Positions 8,441-17,595 of a stretch of DNA of 64,000 nucleotides are shown in pieces. Position 1 is the first letter of the stretch. The number at the start of each line of letters is the position of its first letter. Source of the DNA: CAVQCT01 sp964371785 (GTDB lineage Bacteria > Zixibacteria > MSB-5A5 > GN15 > FEB-12); NCBI GenBank assembly GCA_964371785.1, contig CAYJOL010000002.1:434001-498000 (forward strand), written 5' to 3'. Under the pieces are notes generated by a model. The model worked only from the letters and a program-made list of their open reading frames with translations, was not told where the DNA came from and searched no databases. A program made the translations under genes and the position numbers.

Positions 8441-10258
8441 ATGTCTACCGAAAGCACAACGGCATCGATCCCCGTCCGGGACCAAATAGATGACAGACAC
8501 AAATGGAATCTGACCGATTTATATAAGTCGGATGAAACCTGGGAAGCTGATTTTAATAAAGTGCAGGAGCTGATCTCCGAGGCTCCATCGTTTGTCGGCA
8601 AACTGGCCGATTCACCCCAGACGCTCTTTGCCTGTCTGGAAGCCAAGACCGAGGTCAGTAAGATCGCTTCACGCCTCTTCCAGTATTCCGCGCTTAACCG
8701 CGATCTGGACAGCCGGGTGTCCAAGTATCAGGCGATGGTCACACGCTCCCAGATGCTCTCCGCCCAGGCTGGGGCGGCATTTTCATTTGTGGAGCCGGAG
8801 TTGCTGGCCCTTCCCGACGAAGCGCTGCTGAAACTGAGCTACCAGTTTCCCAAAACCGACCTGTATGATTTCTATATTCGTGAACTTATTCGCGCGCGCC
8901 AGCATGTGCGCTCCGAAGAAGTCGAAGAGCTCTTATCGCTTTCTCAGGTGGTGGCCAAGGGTCCGGATACTATCTTTTCCATGCTCGATGACGCGGATTT
9001 GACCTATCCGACCGTGACCGATGAAAAAGGCAACAATGTGAAGCTGACCAAGCAGCGGTTTGCCAAGCTTCTGGAGTCATCTGATCCCCGGGTCCGTCGC
9101 GAAACCAGCAACGCCTTCTATTCCGTTTACAAGGATCACTTGAATACGATCAGCGCCACGCTGGCCACCGAGGTTAACAAGAACATCTTCTATACCAAGG
9201 CCCGCAAGTACGAGAGCTGTTTACACCGCGCTCTCGACGGTGACAATATCCCGGTCTCAGTTTATCACTCGCTTATCAACGCGACCGAGGCCAATCTTGC
9301 CGGTATGCACAAGTGGACAGGCGTGCGCAAGCGCCTGCTCAAGGTCGAAGAAATAGCGCCGTATGACATGCTTTGCCCGTTGTTTCCCGAGGTCGACTAC
9401 GATGTACCGTATGACCAGGCGGTGACAGAAGTTGTCGGAGCAGTCAAGCCGCTGGGCGAGAAGTATAATCGCGATTTGCAAACGGCGTTCGGCTCACGCT
9501 GGGTCGATGTCTACGAGACGGCCGGCAAAACCGGCGGCGCCTATAGCTGGGGAAGTTTCTCGGCACACCCGTTCGTGCTGATGAACTACAACGAGACTGT
9601 TGATAATATGTTCACCCTTGCACACGAGATGGGTCACGCCCTCCATAGTCATTTGTCGAACAACACTCAGCCATATCAAAAAGCGCAGTACTCGACCTTT
9701 GTCGCCGAGGTAGCATCGACGTTGAACGAAGCGCTCATGGTGCAGCACCTTCTTAAGAAGGCGAGCACCAAGCAGGAAAAACTTTATCTGCTAAATCGGC
9801 AGATTGATAACACGTTCGGGACGTTCTTTCATCAAGTAATGTATGCGCACTTTGAGCTTGAGATTCATCAGCGGGTCGAAAAAGGCGAGGCGCTCTCGCC
9901 GGACCTTCTGTGCGAGATCTGGGGCGACCTGACGAAAAGGTACTACGGCCCTGCCTTGACACTGGACGAGTACTCTCCGCTGAAATGGAGCCGCATCCCG
10001 CATTTCTATATGACCTTCTATGTCTACCAATACGCTACTTCGTACGCGGCTTCGCAGGCGATCATGAAGAAGATTCTCGATGGGGAACCGGGGATAATCG
10101 AACGATATCTGGAATTATTGAAATCCGGCGGTAAGGACTATCCGATCAATCTGCTCAGGCAGTGTGGCATCGACATGGCCACCCCCGCACCGGTCGAAGC
10201 CACGATCAAACTCTTCGCCGACCAGGTGGACGAGGTAGACCGGCTGACCCGGGAGTAG
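8441..10258 (+). CDS. pepF: Oligoendopeptidase F (M3 family)
   Basis: A 605-residue cytoplasmic zinc oligopeptidase that cuts short peptides. The M3 zinc site is complete: H395-E-M-G-H399 in FTLAHEMGHALHS, with the third ligand E423 in STFVAEVAST. The N-terminal 1-200 region is the helical M3_N/PepF lid domain, starting with the typical DRHKWNLTDLYKSDETWE. Length matches PepF (about 600). GAAGGATGG precedes the ATG. It is monocistronic by position; a repeat-rich gap follows. Confidence 0.93.
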   Translation: MSTESTTASIPVRDQIDDRHKWNLTDLYKSDETWEADFNKVQELISEAPSFVGKLADSPQTLFACLEAKTEVSKIASRLFQYSALNRDLDSRVSKYQAMVTRSQMLSAQAGAAFSFVEPELLALPDEALLKLSYQFPKTDLYDFYIRELIRARQHVRSEEVEELLSLSQVVAKGPDTIFSMLDDADLTYPTVTDEKGNNVKLTKQRFAKLLESSDPRVRRETSNAFYSVYKDHLNTISATLATEVNKNIFYTKARKYESCLHRALDGDNIPVSVYHSLINATEANLAGMHKWTGVRKRLLKVEEIAPYDMLCPLFPEVDYDVPYDQAVTEVVGAVKPLGEKYNRDLQTAFGSRWVDVYETAGKTGGAYSWGSFSAHPFVLMNYNETVDNMFTLAHEMGHALHSHLSNNTQPYQKAQYSTFVAEVASTLNEALMVQHLLKKASTKQEKLYLLNRQIDNTFGTFFHQVMYAHFELEIHQRVEKGEALSPDLLCEIWGDLTKRYYGPALTLDEYSPLKWSRIPHFYMTFYVYQYATSYAASQAIMKKILDGEPGIIERYLELLKSGGKDYPINLLRQCGIDMATPAPVEATIKLFADQVDEVDRLTRE

Positions 10259-10285
10259 TATTTCTTTGTAGGGGCTTCTCTTGTA

Positions 10286-10326
10286 GGGCAGGATTCGTCT
10301 TCGAGCCTGCCCTTGTCCGCAGCCCG
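10286..10326. repeat. Intergenic hairpin repeat, copy 1
   Basis: A 41-bp unit with a perfect 7-bp stem (GGGCAGG at 10286-10292, CCTGCCC at 10306-10312). Copy 2 at 10442-10482 matches in 39 of 41 positions. Copy 1 is further framed by TGTAGGG (10267-10273) and CCCTACA (10391-10397), and a GGCATGCC palindrome lies at 10345-10352. Confidence 0.75.
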
Positions 10327-10441
10327 GTGCGCGTTGTTGACGAAGGCATGCCTGCCGGCATGCTGAATGGCCGCCTCTAAGAAGATGCGTCCCTACAGAA
10401 GAACGATTCTTGGTAGATTTCTATTGGATCATCTCTTGGTT

Positions 10442-10482
10442 GGGCAGGAATCGTCTTCGAGCCTGCCCTTGTCCGTAGCCCG
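10442..10482. repeat. Intergenic hairpin repeat, copy 2
   Basis: Direct repeat of the 10286-10326 unit, same orientation, two mismatches, and the same 7-bp stem. The whole 10259-10542 gap between convergent pepF and the glycosyltransferase is noncoding. It looks like a dispersed REP-type element rather than an ordinary terminator, as no T-tract follows. Confidence 0.75.
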
Positions 10483-10542
10483 CTTCACTTCAATGAAAGC
10501 AGCATGCCCGTTGGCCCTGCGCATCTGAGGTTGACCCTCCCT

Positions 10543-12042
10543 TTAATTGATCGCCGGGGGGATTCTCAGGGCGAATACATTGAATCGGCCCACCGATGAG
10601 ATCTTCGTAAGAAATTGACTGATCTCCGGACGTGCTTCCAACTTCCGCGAATCCGATATCAAATACCGCGCGCCGTCGACAATCGCTCCCCTGAATGCCG
10701 CCTCGGATACATTCTCCTTGAATGACCAGCCCTTGCGATGCATGGCGTACAAATAGGTGCTCGGCGATTCATCGCTTGCCGTCGCGACCAGCGCATCGGA
10801 CGGGACCACACCCGCTATTCCGGTTTCGAGTCGCCAGAGGTCATCGCTTCGGTCAATGCGCGCAAACCTGGGCAAAGTGCGCGCCGAACCCAGAATCGGT
10901 ATGGCGCAAAGGAGCACGACAAGAGCGACCCGTAGCCATGCACTCCTTCGCCAATACTGAAGCGTGAAACGAAATCCAATCATCACAATAAAAACGAGCA
11001 AGGGGAGAGCCGGGAGAACATAGTAATCGTGAATCAGGAAGGCCGGAAGCTGCGTCACGAAATACGGCACGAGTGGAGCCGCAAACATCAGTATGAATAC
11101 AAGTTCGCGGCGAACCCGGCTGATAAGCACTGCAATCATGCCAACGCAGAACAGGGCAAACTGGGCATAGTTGATGTACAGTTCCGGAAGCCACTGCAAA
11201 AACACCCGTTTCACTACCTCGAGAATTATTTTCGGGTCGCTGGTGATATTGGGGCGAAGTTTGAAATCATAGTTGTGGTAGACCGCGCTCAAGTGGCGGG
11301 CATAAAGATACCAGCCTGCTACCAGGCAAAGCACCACGAATAGTCCGAATAGACTTCCGGTACGAAGGTTCGCCTTTGCATTGGTCTTTTCGGGCCTCAG
11401 GGTGTCGTATAGATAATACGCGAGGGCGATCATGCAAGTAATCTTGACGAGTCCGGCGATAAGCAAAAAGAACAGGGAAAGTAACAACGGGATCAAATGT
11501 CCCGTGTCGCGATACTTCATCCACAGCCCCAACGAAAGAAACACGAACGAGACTGCCGGTAAGTCGGGCATCGCCGTAATCGAATAGGAGACAAAGATCG
11601 GACTGAAAAGGAGCATGGCGGCGGCGACAAAACCGAGCGTTTTCGATTTGAAGAATCCTCGCGCAAATAGAAAGCATCCCCACAACCCGAGAAAGCTGAA
11701 CAGGAGGATCGACGTCCGCTGGACATAGTAGCTGTAGCCAAATATCCGATAGCCGGTCGCGATGACATAGTTCACCAGCGGAAATTCCATCCCGGTTATT
11801 CCGGTGTATTTCCCCCGCGAATCAACTCTCGGTTTGAATATATCGCCATTTTCTTCGTAGAGGTTGCGGGCCACCGAGAGCGTTTGCGTCTGACGAAACT
11901 GGTGAAACCCAGCCGGGGGATAGTTAAGGTAGCGTATGTGAATGGCGAGTTGAACAACCATGAGCGCTGCCAGCAGAACCCATGTTGGCCGGTCTTGCAG
12001 CCACATGATGAAGCGCGGCATCTCACTGGTGTAAGACTGCAT
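10543..12042 (-). CDS. GT39-like membrane glycosyltransferase
   Basis: About 499 residues from the ATG at 12042; an in-frame GTG at 12087 would add 15. A GT-C enzyme of the PMT/ArnT type with about 11-13 hydrophobic helices. After the first helix comes the conserved extracytoplasmic loop NYPPAGFHQFRQTQTLSVAR, with the acidic and aromatic residues NGDIF and TGMEFPLVNY behind it, typical for polyprenyl-phosphate-sugar-dependent transferases. A soluble C-terminal region of about 90 residues follows the last helix. It probably transfers a sugar from a lipid carrier to lipid A, glycan or protein; the acceptor is unknown. No glycan cluster is nearby. Confidence 0.8.
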   Translation of the reverse strand: MQSYTSEMPRFIMWLQDRPTWVLLAALMVVQLAIHIRYLNYPPAGFHQFRQTQTLSVARNLYEENGDIFKPRVDSRGKYTGITGMEFPLVNYVIATGYRIFGYSYYVQRTSILLFSFLGLWGCFLFARGFFKSKTLGFVAAAMLLFSPIFVSYSITAMPDLPAVSFVFLSLGLWMKYRDTGHLIPLLLSLFFLLIAGLVKITCMIALAYYLYDTLRPEKTNAKANLRTGSLFGLFVVLCLVAGWYLYARHLSAVYHNYDFKLRPNITSDPKIILEVVKRVFLQWLPELYINYAQFALFCVGMIAVLISRVRRELVFILMFAAPLVPYFVTQLPAFLIHDYYVLPALPLLVFIVMIGFRFTLQYWRRSAWLRVALVVLLCAIPILGSARTLPRFARIDRSDDLWRLETGIAGVVPSDALVATASDESPSTYLYAMHRKGWSFKENVSEAAFRGAIVDGARYLISDSRKLEARPEISQFLTKISSVGRFNVFALRIPPAIN

Positions 12043-12542
12043 AATTCTTTCTCGCGGCGTCTGTCCCTGATGGAACTGGTGGCTCACTTTCTCGAGACAT
12101 GGGCCTTTTCTGCGTAGCTAAAATATATTGCTTTAGAAATAGTAAACCAAAGTATCCTGTAGCTTCCCCACTTGTCAAGTTGAATGGCACCACACGGAGA
12201 GAGAGAATATCGTATGACATGGGCGCCGCTCTCCTGACAATCGACAACTCAGTCCTTGCGGCTCGTTGCTCCCCGGTGCCCCGCCCTTCGGGTTGGTTTT
12301 CTCTCCAATCGCGCCTCAAAACGCATATCTTCCTTGGGCGGTTACGCTACCGGCGCGGCAACAGTCGCAATCTCAACTTCAGATCGCGCCGTCAGGAAAC
12401 CTTCCCTGGTGGCCATCGGTGATGGTGTGCGTTCAAATGGCACCGTTTCCGAAGGTGACACTCTGAGGCACCTTGGACATATCTCTCTTGTCCGTTCTGT
12501 TTGTGGACAGTATCTTACATTAAACGCGATAACGGAGTGCGC
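12043..12542. other. 500-bp gap with no supported gene
   Basis: Upstream region of the minus-strand glycosyltransferase and of the small plus-strand membrane gene. It has a TA-rich part near 12119-12180 that could hold promoters, then a GC-rich part. One 96-codon open frame covers 12256-12546 but shows no ribosome site and no recognisable domain. No RNA motif recognised. Confidence 0.4.
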
Positions 12543-12884
12543 GTGAAAACAGCGGTTGGAAGTAGGGGAATTACATTGCGGCAGGTGAAGTATACCCGTT
12601 TTTTGATTGTAACCCTCTGGGTTTCAATCCCCATTTGGATACTCCTTTCCGTTGATATATTCGCATGGTACAAAGGTTGGCCGTTCTTGCCGCCAGGCGT
12701 TTATGTTCCGGGTTTTCTTGTGTACTTGCTTTTCAATCCGACTTGGGAAGGGCTTCACAATTACAGGATGTGGCAAATTCTGCTAATCTGTATTCCGGTG
12801 TACTATTTGTTGGTGCTCTTGATCGTTTGGCTTATTGATAAACTCAAGAAAGCGCGTTTCAACAGAAAAGAAAAGGTGGGGTGA
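12543..12884 (+). CDS. Small integral membrane protein, unknown function
   Basis: 113 residues from the GTG at 12543, which has GGAG 5 nt upstream; the frame stays open to a TTG at 12501. Two to three hydrophobic segments (about 16-36, 45-60, 80-102) end in a basic tail KLKKARFNRKEK, positive-inside. I do not recognise a family. It lies alone between a glycosyltransferase and a hairpin-rich gap, and its composition is more AT-rich and aromatic than neighbours. Confidence 0.5.
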   Translation: MKTAVGSRGITLRQVKYTRFLIVTLWVSIPIWILLSVDIFAWYKGWPFLPPGVYVPGFLVYLLFNPTWEGLHNYRMWQILLICIPVYYLLVLLIVWLIDKLKKARFNRKEKVG

Positions 12885-12893
12885 AGAATCGAT

Positions 12894-12940
12894 CCCACGT
12901 GGCAATCGGCTCGACTTCCGTCGAACCTCGCTGACGTGGG
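12894..12940. repeat. Nested hairpin element
   Basis: Outer arms CCCACGT (12894-12900) and ACGTGGG (12934-12940), inner arms TCGAC (12911-12915) and GTCGA (12920-12924) with a TTCC loop. It sits just after the small membrane gene in the 12885-13127 gap and lacks a T-tract, so it looks more like a palindromic intergenic repeat than a terminator. Confidence 0.5.
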
Positions 12941-13095
12941 CTACCGCGATTCTCACACAGTGAAACAATCTCTGAATATTGCGCCTGATACTTGTTCACT
13001 TTATATGGTCCGGGGGGCATCAAATGTGTTTTAAACGACGCTTGACGCACGCATTCTGTAAACCCCGTGAATGACGAAGTTCTTGGCAGTACAAC

Positions 13096-13118
13096 GTCGG
13101 GAGCGCAGGAGTCCCGAC
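13096..13118. repeat. Short intergenic hairpin
   Basis: GTCGGGA (13096-13102) and TCCCGAC (13112-13118), perfect 7-bp stem with a 9-nt loop, 10 bp past the end of the minus-strand gene at 13128. No U-tract on either strand. Confidence 0.45.
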
Positions 13119-13127
13119 CTGCGATTC

Positions 13128-13829
13128 CTAGCGGGTCTGTTTCGCCTCGGGCGATAACCACCATCCGCCTAGTCCTAAGTTTCCCTGCAAGTGTAGCCGC
13201 GTCGGTCCTGAAAGCACGACGACAATTATTGGATCGACGAATGGAATATATCGAACAATGTATTGTTTGCGTTTGCTTCCTATATAACCCGCGCTAAGCA
13301 TTTGAGTATTCGCTGAAACCCGCTTGATCGTGATGTCGTTTTCAGATGGAACTGTGAAGTAAATCTCAAACTGTCCAAGATCTTCCTCCGGCTTGGATCT
13401 TTTGAAGAAAAGCGTGAGCACCACAGAGTCAACGGACGATGCGTAGAGAGCTGTGTCCAGCACAAGGGTGTTGGGGGCCGAACTCTGTTGCGTATTTTCC
13501 AAACTTACAGATAATGAGTCGACCCGTTTTGAGTTCTCGGTTTCTTTTGAGTCGTGCACCTTCTGATTGAAGCCCATAAAAGCGCTAGACACTATGAAGA
13601 GTATAAAAAGGATCACCCTAACACTACGTGGCACCACCCAAACAAATATCTTCTCAAAAGATGCTAAGGCACCCAGCAATACTGAAGCTGCTCGCCAAAT
13701 TCCTAAGAAATGCCAAAAACCAAGCACAATTATTACAAGAAACCCTGAGGCCACAGCTACCCGGTCAGAACACCTCAAACGCTTTCTTTGACTACGGTAC
13801 CAGTCAATACATTTCTTGGTATAACTCAT
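13128..13829 (-). CDS. Hypothetical membrane protein
   Basis: 233 residues from the ATG at 13829, preceded by GAGGAA; an upstream in-frame start at 13865 is possible. A basic N-terminus (KCIDWYRSQRKRLRC) is followed by two or three hydrophobic helices (about 24-48, 52-66, 72-88) and a soluble C-terminal domain of about 140 residues. I do not recognise a family. Codon use is more AT-rich than in neighbouring housekeeping genes, and with the preceding small gene and hairpins it forms a short accessory stretch between pepF and ileS. Confidence 0.5.
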   Translation of the reverse strand: MSYTKKCIDWYRSQRKRLRCSDRVAVASGFLVIIVLGFWHFLGIWRAASVLLGALASFEKIFVWVVPRSVRVILFILFIVSSAFMGFNQKVHDSKETENSKRVDSLSVSLENTQQSSAPNTLVLDTALYASSVDSVVLTLFFKRSKPEEDLGQFEIYFTVPSENDITIKRVSANTQMLSAGYIGSKRKQYIVRYIPFVDPIIVVVLSGPTRLHLQGNLGLGGWWLSPEAKQTR

Positions 13830-13954
13830 ACCGTGTTCCTCAGTACTATCACCAATACCCCGCACTTGTCAGGAGTTCTTACGAATATAAGGATTGCGAA
13901 CACACGAGTCTACCCAAAACGAATTGCTCGTCACCCCTCCCCCTGACAAAAAAC

Positions 13955-13983
13955 TTTACATTTCCGCCGCAATCTCCTACATT
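13955..13983 (+). promoter_or_regulatory. Promoter of ileS
   Basis: TTTACA at 13955-13960, 17-bp spacer, TACATT at 13978-13983, about 20 nt before the AAGGA ribosome site of ileS. Confidence 0.55.
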
Positions 13984-14008
13984 ATTGGGCTATTTAAGGA
14001 TTGTGACC

Positions 14009-17000
14009 ATGAAGTTCAACCCGCTTAAAGATAATTTCAGTATCCCCAAAGCCGAGGAAGAAGTCCTCGCCTTCTGGGATACATTCGATGTCTTCCACAA
14101 GGCGAACGAAGAAGCCAAAAACCGGCCCCATTTTGTTTTCTACGAAGGCCCGCCCACAGCCAACGGCCGGCCCGGGATTCACCATGTTATATCCCGCACA
14201 GTCAAGGACTTAGTCTGCCGTTACAAGTCCATGCAGGGGTTCCGGGTTGACCGCAAAGGCGGCTGGGATACCCACGGCCTGCCGGTGGAAATCGAGGTCG
14301 AGAAACAGCTCCAGCTGACCAGCAAGGCCCAGATCGTCCAGTACGGCATCAAGGAATTCAACCAGAAATGCCGCGAGTCGGTCTTCAAGTACCTCAACGA
14401 ATGGAATCAGATCACGCGGCGGATCGGCTACTGGCTAGATTTGCACAATGCGTATGTCACGTTGACCAACGAATATATCGAATCGGTCTGGTGGATTCTC
14501 AAGAACTTCTATGACCGCGAACTGATCTACCGCGACTACAAGACTATTCCGTACTGCCCGCGCTGCGGCACCGGTCTGTCCAGTCACGAGGTAGCGCAGG
14601 GATATGAGATGATCAAGGACCCATCGGTTTTCGTCAAAATGAAAGCGGCCGATGAAGATTTCTCGTATCTGGTCTGGACTACCACACCGTGGACACTGCC
14701 GTCGAACGCCGCTCTGTGTATGCGTGCGGATGCGGACTATGTTTTGGTCGAGCACGAAGGCGAGAAGTTGGTGCTGGCCGAAGCGCTCATCCCCAAGGTG
14801 TTCGGGACCGAAGTCAAGACGCTCAAGAAATCCAAAGGTAGTGACTTCCTGAACCGCAAGTACATCCCCCTGTTCGATACCTTCAAAGCTGAGTCGGACA
14901 AGGCATTCTTTGTCATCAACGGTGAGTTTGTCACCATGGACGACGGCACCGGGATTGTGCATATAGCCCCCGGCTATGGCGCGGATGACTACGAGGTTGG
15001 CAAGAAGTTCAACCTGCCAGTTTTCCAGGCGGTCGGCCCCAACGGCTATTTCAAGGAGTTCGCCAAACCATACGACGGCACCTTCATCAAGGACGCCGAT
15101 CCGGTTATCATCAAAGATCTCAAAATCGCCGGCAAGCTGTTCAAAAAAGAGCTGTACGAGCATAACTATCCGTTCTGCTGGCGGTGCGACTCGCCGCTGA
15201 TATATATAGCGCAACGCTCCTGGTATATCCGCACGACTCAATTCAAGCAGCAACTGATTGACAATAACAACGCGATCAAGTGGCATCCGGATGAGATCCG
15301 GACGGGCCGTATGCTCAACTGGCTCGAAAATAACGTGGATTGGTCGCTGTCGCGCGAGCGGTTCTGGGGCACACCGTTGCCGATCTGGATTTGCGACAAC
15401 GATAAGTGCGGCAAACAGCGCGCGGTCGGCTCGATTGACCAGCTCCGCAAGGAAGCGATCAGCCTGACCGAGCCGGTTGACCTGCACAAGCCGATGATGG
15501 ACGATGTGCGACTGAAGTGTGACTGCGGCGGAACCATGACCCGCGTCCCGGAGGTTATCGACGTCTGGTTTGATTCCGGAGCGATGCCCTACGCCCAGTG
15601 GCACTATCCGTTCGAGAATAAAGAAGAGTTCGAAAGAAAATATCCGGCTGATTTCATCAGCGAAGCGGTCGACCAGACCCGCGGCTGGTTCTACTCATTG
15701 CTGGCTATCTCGACCCTTCTGTTTGATAAAGCCCCCTTCAAGAATGTTGTCGTCCTCGAGTTCATACTCGACAAGGAAGGCAAGAAGATGTCCAAGCATA
15801 AGGGGAATGTAGTGGATCCGTTCACTACCGTCGACAAATACGGCGCCGACCCGGTCCGCTGGTATCTCACGTCCACGTCGAATCCGTGGCTTCCGACCCG
15901 GTTTGATATGGAAGGTCTGGGGGAGGTAATCCGCAAATATTTCGATACACTTCGGAATACCTACTCGTTTTTTGCCATCTACGCCAATATCGACCGGATT
16001 GTCGAACGGGCGCACGATGCAGACCTGACAATCGACCAGTTCCTGGCCGGCAAGGCCGGCGAGCCGGAGCGGTTCGACCGCTGGATCATATCCAAATACA
16101 ACAGCCTGGTAAAAGAGGTCACGGCCAATTTTGACAATTACGAAATAACGCGCCCGGTTCGCGCGATACAGTATTTTGTAATCGAGGAATTGTCCAACTG
16201 GTATGTGCGTAATAATCGCCGTCGGTTCTGGGCGGAAGAAGATGATCCGTCCAAGATGCGCGCTTATCTTACGCTGTATCGAGTTCTGGCCGGCGTTTGC
16301 CAGCTCAGCGCGCCGGTCAGCCCGTTCATCTCAGAGCTGATCTGGAAAGACCTGATGGGTGAATACCGGCAACAGCACGGTCTGCCGCTATCCGTGCACA
16401 TGAGCAAGTTCCCGAAGGCGGATGAAAGCCTGATCGACGCGGACCTTGAGGCAAATATGGAACTGACCGAGCGCGTAGTGTCATTGGGCCGGGCCGCCCG
16501 CGCCCGGGTGAACCTGAAAGTACGTCAGCCCCTGGCGAAACTTCTGGTCAGCCTGCCGAAGGGATACTCGATGGACCAGCTCGGCGGGTTCACCGGTATC
16601 ATCAGGGATGAGTTGAACGTCAAAGAAGTGGCATCGGCTGAAAATCTCGGACAGCTGGTTACTCTGTCGGCAAAACTGAATTTCAAGACGGCCGGGCCGA
16701 AACTCGGCGGTGACGTCAAGCAGGTGGCCGCCAAGCTCGCCTCGCTGGACAACGAGATGCTCAAGCAGTTTGCCCTGACCGGCTCGCTGGGTCTCCAGCT
16801 TGATTCACGGAAAGTCCAGTTGACCGAAGAAGATGTTCAGATTGTGCGGACCGAAAACCGGGGGTACGCGGTGGAAAACGAGAACCAACTGACCGTGGCG
16901 CTGGTTACCGAATTGACCGAGGAGCTCATCGCCGAAGGGTTCGCACGCGAAGTAGTCAACAAAGTTCAAAATATGCGGAAAACGTCCGGGTTTGAGGTTA

Positions 17001-17194
17001 CCGACCATATCACAATCAGTCTCAGTTCGACCGACAAGCTGATTGGTGCCATCAAGAAATTCGATGAGTTCATTCGTAAAGAAACGCTGGCTCATCGTAT
17101 CAACATTGTGGCCAAAGACGCGCTGGTCAATGGCACTGAGTGGAATATAAACGGAGAACCGGCCGCTATCGCGGTCGAAAAAGTAAAACCATGA
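14009..17194 (+). CDS. ileS: Isoleucyl-tRNA synthetase, IleRS2-like with altered HIGH motif
   Basis: A 1061-residue class I aminoacyl-tRNA synthetase that charges tRNA-Ile. Start is the ATG at 14009 with AAGGA 8 nt upstream; the frame is open further upstream but without support. The nucleotide-binding signature reads G56-I-H58-H59 instead of H-x-G-H, and KMSKH lies near 593-597. CP1 editing and anticodon-binding domains follow. The length (about 1050, versus about 930 for the common bacterial form) and the long C-terminal domain fit the IleRS2 clade, where G-x-H-H variants are associated with strong mupirocin resistance. It heads a cluster with dksA-like and lspA. Confidence 0.93.
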   Translation: MKFNPLKDNFSIPKAEEEVLAFWDTFDVFHKANEEAKNRPHFVFYEGPPTANGRPGIHHVISRTVKDLVCRYKSMQGFRVDRKGGWDTHGLPVEIEVEKQLQLTSKAQIVQYGIKEFNQKCRESVFKYLNEWNQITRRIGYWLDLHNAYVTLTNEYIESVWWILKNFYDRELIYRDYKTIPYCPRCGTGLSSHEVAQGYEMIKDPSVFVKMKAADEDFSYLVWTTTPWTLPSNAALCMRADADYVLVEHEGEKLVLAEALIPKVFGTEVKTLKKSKGSDFLNRKYIPLFDTFKAESDKAFFVINGEFVTMDDGTGIVHIAPGYGADDYEVGKKFNLPVFQAVGPNGYFKEFAKPYDGTFIKDADPVIIKDLKIAGKLFKKELYEHNYPFCWRCDSPLIYIAQRSWYIRTTQFKQQLIDNNNAIKWHPDEIRTGRMLNWLENNVDWSLSRERFWGTPLPIWICDNDKCGKQRAVGSIDQLRKEAISLTEPVDLHKPMMDDVRLKCDCGGTMTRVPEVIDVWFDSGAMPYAQWHYPFENKEEFERKYPADFISEAVDQTRGWFYSLLAISTLLFDKAPFKNVVVLEFILDKEGKKMSKHKGNVVDPFTTVDKYGADPVRWYLTSTSNPWLPTRFDMEGLGEVIRKYFDTLRNTYSFFAIYANIDRIVERAHDADLTIDQFLAGKAGEPERFDRWIISKYNSLVKEVTANFDNYEITRPVRAIQYFVIEELSNWYVRNNRRRFWAEEDDPSKMRAYLTLYRVLAGVCQLSAPVSPFISELIWKDLMGEYRQQHGLPLSVHMSKFPKADESLIDADLEANMELTERVVSLGRAARARVNLKVRQPLAKLLVSLPKGYSMDQLGGFTGIIRDELNVKEVASAENLGQLVTLSAKLNFKTAGPKLGGDVKQVAAKLASLDNEMLKQFALTGSLGLQLDSRKVQLTEEDVQIVRTENRGYAVENENQLTVALVTELTEELIAEGFAREVVNKVQNMRKTSGFEVTDHITISLSSTDKLIGAIKKFDEFIRKETLAHRINIVAKDALVNGTEWNINGEPAAIAVEKVKP

Positions 17195-17207
17195 ATCGGG
17201 AGATGTT

Positions 17208-17591
17208 TTGAAGAAAACCGATTTACAGAAATTCAAGAAGTTACTGCTGGAAAAGCGAGAGGCGATTGTCGAAGAGATTACGGCGATGAACCCGCAGTTG
17301 GGGACCACCATCCGTGAATCGACCGGCGACATCTCCTCGTATTCCTATCACATGGCTGACCAGGGGACCGATGCCATGAACCGGGAAATCGCTTTCATGC
17401 TCACTTCGAAATCCGGCCGTTTGTTGTATCATATCGATGAAGCGCTGCGGCGGATAGAAACGGGCGAGTACGGCAAGTGCTTTGGCTGCGGCAAGCAGAT
17501 CAGTGTCGCCCGGCTCGAGGCGGTGCCTCATGCGAGCTTTTGCATCGAGTGCAAATCGGCCGAAGAAGAGAAGAAAGCGGGCAAGCGGTAA
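17208..17591 (+). CDS. DksA/TraR-family zinc-finger regulator
   Basis: 127 residues, TTG start with GGGAGA about 4 nt upstream. An N-terminal helical hairpin (about 1-85) is followed by a C4 zinc finger, C91-x2-C94-x17-C112-x2-C115, as in DksA. Such proteins enter the RNA polymerase secondary channel and, with ppGpp, adjust rRNA and amino-acid promoters. The tip residues DQGTDAMNRE correspond to the DxxDxA region of DksA, although spacing differs. It lies 13 nt after ileS and 4 nt before lspA, a gene order seen in many bacteria. Confidence 0.88.
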   Translation: MKKTDLQKFKKLLLEKREAIVEEITAMNPQLGTTIRESTGDISSYSYHMADQGTDAMNREIAFMLTSKSGRLLYHIDEALRRIETGEYGKCFGCGKQISVARLEAVPHASFCIECKSAEEEKKAGKR

Positions 17592-17595
17592 ACCG

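Noticed and set aside
12256..12546. 96-codon open frame in the 12.2-kb gap
   Set aside because: No start signal and no recognisable domain. I cannot exclude a fragment of a dispersed repeat, so I left it as noncoding.
14435..15604. Long open frame of 389 codons on the minus strand opposite ileS
   Set aside because: It lies wholly inside the conserved IleRS coding region, has no domain, and such antisense frames arise from codon bias in GC-rich genes.
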